DNA of 34,497 nt from assembly GCA_964429355.1 (NCBI GenBank), contig CAYSCH010000054.1:1-34497 (forward strand), read 5' to 3'. Made by a program: the position numbers and the translations under genes. Within the stretch, counting starts at the first letter, position 1. Every line of letters begins with the position of its first letter. This stretch comes from JAAYAY01 sp964429355 (lineage in GTDB: Bacteria; Planctomycetota; Planctomycetia; Pirellulales; Thermoguttaceae). Positions 1-6,058 of this stretch are shown piece after piece. The notes under the pieces were generated by a model, which did not search any database, had not been told where the DNA came from, and saw only the letters and a list, made by a program, of their open reading frames with translations.

Positions 1-60
1 GAAGCGTTTTACGGAGCGTTTGAAGAGCTGGGGCTGCAACTCTCACTGAAGGAGGAGTGA
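1..60 (+). CDS. C-terminal end of an unidentified upstream protein
   Basis: The first 60 bases are open in frame 1 and end in TGA at 58-60, encoding about 19 residues (start EAFYGAFEEL, end LKEE). The start lies outside the window. The fragment is too short to identify a family. It belongs to the same + strand run as the next small ORF: the ideal ribosome binding site of that ORF (AAGGAGG at 49-55) lies inside the last codons of this one, which suggests an operon with coupled translation. Confidence 0.5.
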   Translation, partial: EAFYGAFEELGLQLSLKEE

Positions 61-62
61 CG

Positions 63-203
63 ATGACGACCACGGATTTGATCGTCGCGGGGATTGTCGA
101 GGATGAGCTCGAGGCGCTCGACGCGGTCCCGCTCGAGTGGTTGGACGATTTTGGGTCGACGGTGAGGTTTCACGGTGGATGCCCGGAGTGGGCAGAGGAC
201 TGA
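63..203 (+). CDS. Small acidic protein of unknown function (46 aa)
   Basis: An ATG at 63 opens a 46-codon frame ending in TGA at 201-203. The start is well supported: a perfect Shine-Dalgarno AAGGAGG at 49-55 sits seven bases upstream, and the preceding reading frame stops only three bases before the ATG. The product is strongly acidic (beginning MTTTDLIVAG, ending PEWAED), with no membrane segment or recognisable motif. It lies between the end of an unknown gene and a ParB-like gene in what appears to be a mobile-element operon, so a small accessory role in that element is possible. The function is unknown. Confidence 0.5.
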   Translation: MTTTDLIVAGIVEDELEALDAVPLEWLDDFGSTVRFHGGCPEWAED

Positions 204-218
204 AGTAGGGAGTGGAAT

Positions 219-1463
219 ATGGACGTTTGCGAAAGTGCAGTTGTGGCTGTGAAGTTGTGCGAGTTCGACTTGAGTTGCCAGACGCGGGCAAACATCGACG
301 CGGGCGCGGTGGCGGACTACGAGCATGTGTTGCGTGAAGGCGGCGAGTTGCCGGCGGTGGTGGCGTTTCGGGATAGTGACGGGACGCTACGTCTGTCGAG
401 CGGTTTTCATCGGCGGCTGGCCTACTCGCGAGCCGGCCGCGAGACCATACCCACGGTGGTGCGTGACGGTGGCTCGTGGGAGGCGTTGAGTTTCGGTGTT
501 CGCGACAACGCGAAGCACGTGGGTGTGCGGCTCTCGCGTCAGGATCGGCGGGAGGCGGCCACGCGACTCTTGCGGGAGCGGCCGAATGCGAGCGATCGGG
601 CAATCGCAGAACTGGCCGGCATGAGCCCCTCGACGGTGGGGAGTATTCGTGCGACTGTCCAATTGCACAGTCAAGCGGTTCGAGTGGGTAAAGACGGACG
701 AGCCGTTGACGTGTCGGCCATCGGCAAAAGCCCTTCCTTGGCAAGCGATGAGGCCCCGGGCGTCGTTGCAGTCATGGCGCCGAATGACGGGCCAGTAGTC
801 CTCGAGGAGTCAGGCGTGGGAGGGTTGCCCGATGTACCGTCCGACTTACAGAAGCGGCTGGGAGGGCTCACGCCGGATCAGATGGCTACCTGGCGGAGGT
901 TTTATCGCATCCAGCTCCAGAGCGGCGTTGACCCCCAGTCGGCTGGCTGGAGAGCGCTGACCGAGACTCGGCGGGCGTGCCCCGGAATGACGGTCAGCTC
1001 GGTTATGCCAACGCCAGAGCCCACTACGGAGCCCGTGGGCGTCGAGGTGGAGCCCACGGGCGTGGAGTCCGCGAAGCACCAGATCGGCATCTGGCAGGAT
1101 ACTGTCCGTCGTTGGATGTCAGGGGTCCCATCGATCGATCGATACCGGGAGTTGTATCCGGGTCCGCTTGGGGATCGGGTGATCGACGCGGCAAAGGAGT
1201 TGTACGAGGCGTTGGGCGCGTGGAAGCGAGGGATCAATTCCGCCACAGTCGAGGAGCCCCGCGAGGAGTCGCCTGAGCGGAAACGTCTGCCACCGAAGCC
1301 GCGAGCAGACTTTTTCCGCGACTTGCTGAACAGACTCGGGACTCTAAAGCGAGTGATGGGCGACACGAACAAGTTCTTCCCAAACCCTCGTTACGGTGTT
1401 GCCGTTCGATCGGCGGACGAAGTTGGCCGGGCCTTGGTGGCGTGGCGTGACGAACCGGCGTGA
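219..1463 (+). CDS. ParB/Srx-fold N-terminal domain protein with helix-turn-helix
   Basis: A 414-residue protein whose first 170 residues resemble the ParB/Spo0J N-terminal domain: a strand giving preferred values (residues 43-60), the SGFHRR box at 61-66 corresponding to the GxHR loop, then an RDNAKH..RLS..DRR segment (95-111) and a helix-turn-helix at about 122-148 (SDRAIAELAGMSPSTV). The phrase VGKDGR after the HTH is also common in this family. Residues 170-414 are not recognised; the last 60 are basic and may bind DNA. The ATG at 219 follows GGGAG at a good distance. Chromosomal ParB needs a parA partner and parS sites; neither is seen, and the gene sits beside an integrase module, so a role in the element (regulation or maintenance) is more likely than chromosome segregation. 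The domain call is firm; the role is inference. Confidence 0.75.
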   Translation: MDVCESAVVAVKLCEFDLSCQTRANIDAGAVADYEHVLREGGELPAVVAFRDSDGTLRLSSGFHRRLAYSRAGRETIPTVVRDGGSWEALSFGVRDNAKHVGVRLSRQDRREAATRLLRERPNASDRAIAELAGMSPSTVGSIRATVQLHSQAVRVGKDGRAVDVSAIGKSPSLASDEAPGVVAVMAPNDGPVVLEESGVGGLPDVPSDLQKRLGGLTPDQMATWRRFYRIQLQSGVDPQSAGWRALTETRRACPGMTVSSVMPTPEPTTEPVGVEVEPTGVESAKHQIGIWQDTVRRWMSGVPSIDRYRELYPGPLGDRVIDAAKELYEALGAWKRGINSATVEEPREESPERKRLPPKPRADFFRDLLNRLGTLKRVMGDTNKFFPNPRYGVAVRSADEVGRALVAWRDEPA

Positions 1464-1640
1464 GGCGGACAACACGGTTGGCGCGTCCTCTGGTTGGTGG
1501 CAGAGAACGCGCCATTACCCCGGGTGGAGTGGCGGGCCGGCCGGCTGGAAAGAATTCCGTTCGTGCCCACACGTTGGCCTTGCTGCCGTTCAGGGCAGTT
1601 TCAGAGCATTTCACACAACGGGAGGTTGGCCGTAATAAGT

Positions 1641-1656
1641 GTATCTGTAGCGATAC
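1641..1656. promoter_or_regulatory. Perfect inverted repeat, candidate repressor operator
   Basis: GTATC-N6-GATAC is a perfect 5+5 dyad in the 288-base gap between the ParB-like gene and the XRE gene. It lies about 60 bases upstream of the -35 box of the XRE promoter. XRE repressors commonly bind such dyads and control their own promoter, so this is a candidate operator. Apart from this dyad and the promoter, nothing else is recognised in the gap. Confidence 0.35.
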
Positions 1657-1716
1657 TCTTTGTTCCGCTATCGGTAGTCGGGTCGCCTACTGCTATGGGC
1701 TGGTTGTTTTCACTGG

Positions 1717-1745
1717 TTGACAGAAACGCAACGTGTCGATAGACT
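1717..1745 (+). promoter_or_regulatory. Sigma70-type promoter for a leaderless XRE transcript
   Basis: TTGACA at 1717-1722 (6/6) is followed after 17 bases by TAGACT at 1740-1745 (4/6). Transcription would begin six to seven bases after the -10 box, at about 1752, which is the A of the ATG of the XRE gene. No Shine-Dalgarno sequence is visible before that ATG. The geometry predicts a leaderless mRNA. Confidence 0.6.
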
Positions 1746-1751
1746 CCGAGC

Positions 1752-1976
1752 ATGGCGAAGAAAACCGACAAAACGTTCTCGGATCAGTTGAGGGAGGCAA
1801 TTCGGTCTGACGGCCGGAGCCCGTACCGAATTGCCGGCGACACTGGCATTCGGCGAGAAGTGCTTTCGCGGTTTCTGAATGGCCAAGCCGGTCTTCGTCT
1901 GCCGACGGTCGACTTACTGGTCGAGGCGCTGGGCGGGGAGTTGGTCATACGGCCATCAAAACAGCGGAGCAAGTGA
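1752..1976 (+). CDS. XRE-family helix-turn-helix regulator (74 aa)
   Basis: A 74-residue protein consisting almost entirely of a Cro/CI-type helix-turn-helix: residues about 20-60 read RSPYRIAGDTGI.REVLSRFLNG..GLRLPTVDLLVEALG, the usual five-helix pattern with the recognition helix at IRREVLSRFLN. The Lys-rich N terminus and C terminus are short. It stands first in the XRE, excisionase-like, integrase series that marks planctomycete integrative elements, and is probably a transcriptional repressor or control factor of the element. The start is the ATG at 1752, which coincides with the predicted transcription start, so translation should be leaderless. The nearest alternative would be a shorter internal start, but that would remove part of helix 1. 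Confidence 0.8.
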   Translation: MAKKTDKTFSDQLREAIRSDGRSPYRIAGDTGIRREVLSRFLNGQAGLRLPTVDLLVEALGGELVIRPSKQRSK

Positions 1977-2111
1977 GAGTGTGGGTAGCAAGGACGCGAC
2001 GCGAAGGACGCGGTCAAGAGTAGGCTGGCGTGTGCCGGCGGCGTAGGCTCGACGTGACGACTTTCGTGACGGTCAGGACGGCCAGGGCACCGAACACAGA
2101 GGAACGGTGCA

Positions 2112-2339
2112 ATGAGCGGAAACGTAGTTGAGACAGAATTGCCGTTGCTGCTGAGCGCAAAACAGGCGAGCAAACTCTTGGGCATCGGCGAACGAACGTT
2201 GTGGACGTGGTCGAGGACTGGTGTGTGCCCGCCGCCCGTGTATGTTGGCAACGGTACACGGCCGGCTGTGAGGTACAGACGCGATTCGATCTTGGATTGG
2301 CTTGACGGTGGGTGTCCCAGAGTTGATGCGAAAGGGTAA
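2112..2339 (+). CDS. Excisionase-like MerR/AlpA-type helix-turn-helix protein
   Basis: A 75-residue protein with the AlpA/excisionase winged-helix pattern: LLSAKQASKLLGIGERTLWTWSRTG (residues 13-37), a proline-rich turn, then the wing RYRRDSILDWL (residues 54-64). Proteins of this type bend DNA beside attachment sites and favour excision by tyrosine integrases, or act as DNA-binding regulators. The ATG at 2112 has GAGGAA seven bases upstream. Its stop (2337-2339) is three bases before the integrase start, and the integrase ribosome binding site lies in its last codons, so the two are almost certainly co-transcribed and coupled. The DNA-binding fold is clear; the excisionase role is inferred from the position. 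Confidence 0.75.
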   Translation: MSGNVVETELPLLLSAKQASKLLGIGERTLWTWSRTGVCPPPVYVGNGTRPAVRYRRDSILDWLDGGCPRVDAKG

Positions 2340-2342
2340 CCG

Positions 2343-3983
2343 ATGGCAAGTGTCTTCAAGCGAACGCGTAAGAGGCCGATCCCGAAATGCGCCGAGATCG
2401 TTGAGAAGCGCGGTGGCAAGCGGGTTGCCATGTGGACTTCCAGAGGCCGCCCGCATCAGGCTGAATTGACGCCAGACTGCCAGGCGGTAGTGATCGTCGA
2501 TAAGCACTACACGGTTGAGTGGGACGACTGGACCGGGGAACGGAAGCGATGCAACGGCGGGCCGGATAAGGAGACCGCCGAGCGGCTTGGCAAGCAGAAG
2601 GACGCCGAATCGCTGGCGCGGCGTGAAGGTTTGATCGACCCGCGGGCCGAGAAGGTGGCATCAGAAGGCCGACGTCCCATTGCACAGCACGTGGCTGAAT
2701 TCCGGATGAGCTTGAAGTCGAAGGGGAACACCTCGGATCACGTGGCCCTGACAACGGGGCGACTTGAGACGATCCTTGCGGCGGGCAAGGACGACCGGGT
2801 TACCGACATGAGTGCGTCGGCGATAGCAAACGCAGTTCACGCTCTGCACGCCGGCGAGGCGAACAAGAGCCTGAGGACATGCAATGGCTATTTGCGGGCC
2901 GTGAAGCAGTTCTCCCGATGGTGCCACCGAGACGGCCGAGTCGCGTCCGATGCGTTAGAGCATCTCGAGGAGTACAACACCGAACCCGATCGGCGGCGAC
3001 AACGAAGGGTGCTGGATCCCGACGAGTTCCGTTTGCTGATCGAGTCGGCAGAAGCCGGGCCAGTCGTTCAAGGCGTGGACGGCCCAGCCCGGGCGATGAT
3101 GTACATCCTGGCTGCATGGACTGGATTCCGCCGGCGGGAACTGTCGTTCTTAACCGCGCGGTCCTTTGACTTGGAGGCGATCCCGGCGACCGTAGGCATT
3201 GCGGCGGCGCACACCAAGAACCGGCACGAGGCCACGCAGCCGCTTCACCCGACTGTGGCCCAGCGGCTGCGAGATTGGCTTGCGACCCTTGGCGAGATCG
3301 ATCCCGACGAACCGCTGTTCCCGCTCAGAACCATTGGGGGCAGTTGGCGCCGGACGGGGACAATGATGCGAGAAGACCTGAAGCGAGCCCGGGCGATGTG
3401 GATCAAGGCTGCCGAGCACGAACCGGCCGAGCAGGAGCGACGGACCAAGGATCCGGATACCCTGAGTTATCAGAATGAGGCCGGCTTGTTTGCCGACTTC
3501 CACGCCCATCGGCACGGGTTCATTTCGAGCCTCGGCAAGGCTGGGGTTCCTTTGGCGACCGCCCAGAAGCTGGCCCGGCATTCGGACCCGAAGTTGACGG
3601 CGAATATCTACACGCACTTGGGGGTGTTCGACGCTGCAGCGGCGGTCGAAAAGCTGCCGGATTGCCCTGCTCACCCGAGTAATCCGCAGCCGCAAGGCCA
3701 GCGTTTGCGGGCTACTGGCACCGAAGACGCCGGAACCGAAAGGACTTGCGGCGATCGAAATGGGCAGTATCTGGGGCAGTACGAACGCCGCTTAAGGGTG
3801 CATTTCCCAGCGAGTCCCGGCGAGAGCGATGCCAGGTCGCTCGGTTCGAACGACAAGTCACAAGTCGTTTGCCGCCAAGAAAAAACGAAAGCCAGCGAGT
3901 CCCGGCGACTGCTGGCGAGAGTACCCCCGGTTGGATTCGGACCAACGACCCCCGGTTTAGGAAACCGGTGCTCTATCCCCTGA
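2343..3983 (+). CDS. Tyrosine recombinase / integrase of an integrated element
   Basis: A 546-residue phage-type integrase. Residues about 105-215 form the SAM-like core-binding domain and about 225-435 the catalytic domain. The catalytic set is complete: Arg263 (TGFRRRE), a Lys in HTKNR, His387-x-x-Arg390 (HAHRH), His413 (ARHSD) and nucleophile Tyr423 (IYTHL). The first 100 residues are basic and could bind arm sites. The region after residue 440 is abnormal: it has no recognisable fold, contains DNA-level direct repeats, and its last 20 residues are encoded antisense by the tRNA-Arg gene. Recombination at the tRNA would therefore change the C terminus. The ATG at 2343 is preceded by AAGGG seven bases upstream. 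The integrase probably inserted the element lying to its left into the 3' part of the tRNA. Confidence 0.9.
   Translation: MASVFKRTRKRPIPKCAEIVEKRGGKRVAMWTSRGRPHQAELTPDCQAVVIVDKHYTVEWDDWTGERKRCNGGPDKETAERLGKQKDAESLARREGLIDPRAEKVASEGRRPIAQHVAEFRMSLKSKGNTSDHVALTTGRLETILAAGKDDRVTDMSASAIANAVHALHAGEANKSLRTCNGYLRAVKQFSRWCHRDGRVASDALEHLEEYNTEPDRRRQRRVLDPDEFRLLIESAEAGPVVQGVDGPARAMMYILAAWTGFRRRELSFLTARSFDLEAIPATVGIAAAHTKNRHEATQPLHPTVAQRLRDWLATLGEIDPDEPLFPLRTIGGSWRRTGTMMREDLKRARAMWIKAAEHEPAEQERRTKDPDTLSYQNEAGLFADFHAHRHGFISSLGKAGVPLATAQKLARHSDPKLTANIYTHLGVFDAAAAVEKLPDCPAHPSNPQPQGQRLRATGTEDAGTERTCGDRNGQYLGQYERRLRVHFPASPGESDARSLGSNDKSQVVCRQEKTKASESRRLLARVPPVGFGPTTPGLGNRCSIP
3807..3908 (+). repeat. 17-bp direct repeats, candidate integrase arm sites
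   Basis: CCAGCGAGTCCCGGCGA occurs identically at 3807-3823 and 3892-3908, 85 bases apart. Between them lies a tandem ACAAGTC ACAAGTC (about 3852-3865). All are within the low-information 3' tail of the integrase gene and next to the tRNA attachment site, where integrase arm-type binding sites are normally found. The binding role is inference. Confidence 0.55.
3922..3963. other. Probable attachment-site core in the tRNA-Arg 3' half
   Basis: Tyrosine integrases that use tRNA genes usually cross over between the anticodon loop and the 3' end, and leave a complete tRNA beside the integrase gene. Here that segment is 3922-3963, directly next to the integrase, so the element should extend leftward. 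No second copy of this segment is visible in the window. The other attachment half would lie left of position 1. Confidence 0.5.
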
Positions 3984-3994
3984 GCTACGAGGGC
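3922..3994 (-). tRNA. tRNA-Arg (anticodon CCT)
   Basis: The minus strand folds into a 73-nt cloverleaf. The acceptor stem is GCCCTCG pairing with CGGGGGT (two G-U pairs), with discriminator A and no encoded CCA. The D stem is GCTC/GAGC, the anticodon stem CCGGT/ACCGG with loop TTCCTAA, and the T stem GTTGG/CCAAC with loop TCCGAAT. The anticodon CCT (plus strand 3959-3961) reads AGG. The T loop begins TCC rather than TTC, a slight oddity. The 3' end faces the integrase gene, which overlaps it antisense over 3922-3983. A promoter lies upstream at 4036-4064. Confidence 0.93.
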
Positions 3995-4035
3995 ATGTCG
4001 GCCGTTGGGCGACTGGACGGCCTTCCAAAACGACT

Positions 4036-4064
4036 ATTGTACGATCCGGCGGGTGTTCCTCCAA
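4036..4064 (-). promoter_or_regulatory. Promoter of the tRNA-Arg gene
   Basis: On the minus strand, TTGGAG (plus 4059-4064) is followed after 17 bases by TACAAT (plus 4036-4041, 5/6 to consensus). Transcription would begin at about 4029, some 35 bases before the mature tRNA 5' end at 3994. Confidence 0.5.
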
Positions 4065-4192
4065 CCGGCCAGCCAAGGTCCGGACAATATCAGCGGCGCG
4101 GAGGTTCTACCGAGGATTTGTTGGCGCCGAAATCTGGCACAGTTCCCCCAAAGGCGTGGTGTGGATGGTGGAAAGTGGTGGAGAGAACCGAT

Positions 4193-4377
4193 GGAGCGCG
4201 GCGCAAGCCCACGCGGCTATCAGTGCAATGGCGGAGGTGTTTTGGGGAAGGCAGGCTGAAGCCCGTACTCCAACGGAGCGCGGGGTAGGCCCATGTGGCT
4301 GTCAGTGCGATCGCGGAGGTGTTTCAAGGAACACAGGTCTGGCTCCTGCCAGCGGGGGGGAAGGCCACGCGGCTATC
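4193..4377 (+). repeat. Imperfect three-copy intergenic repeat
   Basis: Two 50-base units, 4193-4242 and 4275-4323, agree at about 42 of 50 positions; both begin GGAGCGCGG and end GCGGAGGTGTTT. A third, truncated unit at 4351-4377 ends in CCACGCGGCTATC, as in unit 1. They lie in the 813-base gap between the tRNA and the next gene. Reading frames through them (phrases like GASPRG) show no protein character, so I regard this as non-coding repeat DNA. The rest of 3995-4490 holds only the tRNA promoter. Confidence 0.65.
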
Positions 4378-4492
4378 TTCATGGCACCCGCCGCGAACCC
4401 CGCGCGCCAACCGGCTCGGGCAACGGGATAGGACGACTGAAGGGGCAGTATCGACCTCGCTCGCCCAGATTCGCCATATTGCGGCATTTAGA

Positions 4493-4522
4493 TTGACATG
4501 CGAAATTTGGCGAAGTTATACT
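4493..4522 (+). promoter_or_regulatory. Strong sigma70-type promoter before the envelope gene block
   Basis: TTGACA (4493-4498, 6/6), 18-base spacer, TATACT (4517-4522, 5/6). The start of transcription would be at about 4529. The next well-supported gene starts at 4808, giving a leader of about 280 nt that contains a short hairpin CTTCTC-N9-GAGAAG (4696-4716). It is the best promoter match I found and probably drives the 4808/5628 gene pair. Confidence 0.65.
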
Positions 4523-4528
4523 AGCGGA

Positions 4529-4609
4529 ATGAATAGCCCGAGTCGCCGGAAAGTCGTGACGAGCGATGTTGGGCGGGGCGAGCCAAACGGAAGTGGCCCT
4601 AGCGTTTAG
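4529..4609 (+). CDS. Possible leaderless 26-codon leader ORF
   Basis: An ATG falls exactly at the predicted transcription start (4529) and opens 26 codons ending in TAG at 4607-4609. The peptide (MNSPSRRKVV...GSGPSV) is basic and shows no attenuator-like run of one amino acid. It could be a leaderless leader peptide or a coincidence. The only evidence is position. Confidence 0.25.
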   Translation: MNSPSRRKVVTSDVGRGEPNGSGPSV

Positions 4610-4807
4610 CACTTATCACGCCGGGTCGGGATCGATTGGATGCCAGCCTGCCCGGATGAAGCAAGCAAGGCAATAGGGGACCGCTGGGACTGTATCTTCT
4701 CGCCTCTTGTGAGAAGCCACCAGACGGACCTCATAACCGTTTTCTGGATCGGCTCGTGGTGGTTGGGTTCTTCCCCCTGCCGAGTGGTCAAAGGAAAGGT
4801 CACCCCA

Positions 4808-5656
4808 ATGAACCTGGTCGGCAAGATCTTCATCGTGCTCATTCTGATCATGAGCATCCTGTTCATGGGCTTTGCGGTTGCGGTCTACGCGGCGCACACC
4901 AATTGGCGCGACAAAGTCAAGAATGCGGACAATGGCCTGGAAACGCAGCTTAAGAACGAACAAGCCGAGGTCAGCCGTCTGAGCGACCAGAAGACCAAGA
5001 TCGAACAAGAATTAGCCACGGAGACGCGGGCCAGGCAGAGCCAACTTGGCTCGCTCGAGACCGAGAAGGAGCTGTTGGCGAAGGAACGCGACCAACTGAG
5101 CAAAGACATTGCCGTTGAGAGAGAGGCAGCCCGCGACGCGGTTGCGGCCATGAAGGCGACGCACGACACCCTGGCTGCGCTTCGCAAAGACGTGGACAAG
5201 CTCCGCGGCGACATCCTTGCCACGCTGGCGGCTCGGGACGCAGCGATCACGAATGTGATTGCCAAGACCGACGAGGCCAACGGGCTGGCGATCGAGATGC
5301 AGACACTGCAGAAGCAGGCCACCTTGACCTCCGAGCAGTTGGCCGAGGCGATGGAGGTGCTCCGCAAATTCAAACTGAGCGCAGAACCGGAGAAGTACCG
5401 AGACACCCCGACCAAGGGCGTGACGGGGATCGTGACGGCGGCTCTGGCCGGTGGCTTCATCCAGGTCAGCCTCGGCGAAGACGACGGCCTGCTCGTAGGG
5501 CACCGTCTCGACGCCTACCGAGACAGCACGTACCTCGGCAAGATTGAAGTCATCCAGACTCGTCCGGACCAGGCAGTGTGCAAGGTCCTGCCGGAATTCC
5601 GCAAAGGCATTATTCAGGTAAACGATCGTGTCAGCACCGGACTCCAATCTCAGTAG
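4808..5656 (+). CDS. Membrane-anchored coiled-coil protein with FlgT-C-like domain
   Basis: A 282-residue protein. Residues 6-29 form a single hydrophobic segment (IFIVLILIMSILFMGFAVAV), followed by a long charged coiled coil at about 35-190 rich in Glu, Lys and Gln. The C-terminal 75 residues form a beta-rich unit (GVTGIVTAAL..FIQVSLGEDDGLLVGHRLDAYR...GKIEVIQ...VNDRVSTGL) resembling the C-terminal domain of FlgT and similar peptidoglycan-associated proteins. The reading frame is open further upstream to 4640, but the ATG at 4808 is preferred: AAAGGAAAGG precedes it and the earlier residues do not resemble a protein N terminus. The topology suggests an inner-membrane anchor with a periplasmic rod and globular end. 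It lies just upstream of the mre cluster, so a role in envelope organisation is likely but unproven. Confidence 0.75.
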   Translation: MNLVGKIFIVLILIMSILFMGFAVAVYAAHTNWRDKVKNADNGLETQLKNEQAEVSRLSDQKTKIEQELATETRARQSQLGSLETEKELLAKERDQLSKDIAVEREAARDAVAAMKATHDTLAALRKDVDKLRGDILATLAARDAAITNVIAKTDEANGLAIEMQTLQKQATLTSEQLAEAMEVLRKFKLSAEPEKYRDTPTKGVTGIVTAALAGGFIQVSLGEDDGLLVGHRLDAYRDSTYLGKIEVIQTRPDQAVCKVLPEFRKGIIQVNDRVSTGLQSQ

Positions 5657-5888
5657 ACCGATTCGGTACCGCAAACCGAAGGCCGACATCTATACTTTGC
5701 TGTTGGCTATTGCGCTGGTCGCGCTGATCCTTGCCTGTGGCTTCGTTTTCCTGGAGATCAAGGACTACGGGGACCAGCCTTTCTCCGGCGCACCGTCTGC
5801 GGCATTGCCGATCGATCGGCCGATGACGCTGGCAGCGGTTGAGTTGCCCCAGACCGGTACCGCACCCGCTTGGTTCGGCCTGGCGTAG
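5628..5888 (+). CDS. Small single-pass membrane protein, conserved-type in planctomycetes
   Basis: An 86-residue protein starting with GTG at 5628, which overlaps the preceding gene by 29 bases in another frame; CAGGT about nine bases upstream can serve as ribosome binding site. The N terminus is basic (RPIRYRKPKADIYT), followed by one membrane segment at about 21-43 (LLLAIALVALILACGFVFLEI), then a short exterior tail. The KPKADIYT-LLLAIALVA pattern resembles small unnamed proteins I associate with planctomycete genomes; that resemblance is from memory, not a search. Overlap with the coiled-coil gene indicates coupled translation and probably joint function at the membrane. An alternative start inside the frame is not evident before the membrane segment. 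Confidence 0.65.
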   Translation: MSAPDSNLSRPIRYRKPKADIYTLLLAIALVALILACGFVFLEIKDYGDQPFSGAPSAALPIDRPMTLAAVELPQTGTAPAWFGLA

Positions 5889-6058
5889 ACTGAGGATCGC
5901 CCGCCCAAGGGCTGTCCGGAGGTTTGTTGGGTGAGCATGACAGCGGCGAGTGATGGCATGTGAGGGAATGTCGACCGTAATTGATTGAGCGAGGCTTGAC
6001 GCGTTTTCAAAGCCGAGGCCGTTAGACGGCCGCGGCCACTCTCACCCGGCGAGCAAGG

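Noticed and set aside
3746..4288. 180-codon + strand frame containing GWIRTNDPRFRKPVLYPLSYEG-like sequence
   Set aside because: This part is the antisense translation of the tRNA-Arg gene; the rest overlaps the integrase and non-coding repeats.
4193..4377. Possible CRISPR-like array
   Set aside because: Only two full degenerate copies plus a fragment, 50-base units with 16% divergence and unequal gaps, no cas genes.
4640..4807. Longer N terminus for the coiled-coil protein
   Set aside because: The 56 extra residues have no conserved character, and the internal ATG at 4808 has a much better ribosome binding site immediately before a membrane anchor.
5996..6028. TTGACG with TTAGAC as mreB promoter
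   Set aside because: Spacing of 19-21 bases and a poor -10 box make it too weak to list as a promoter.
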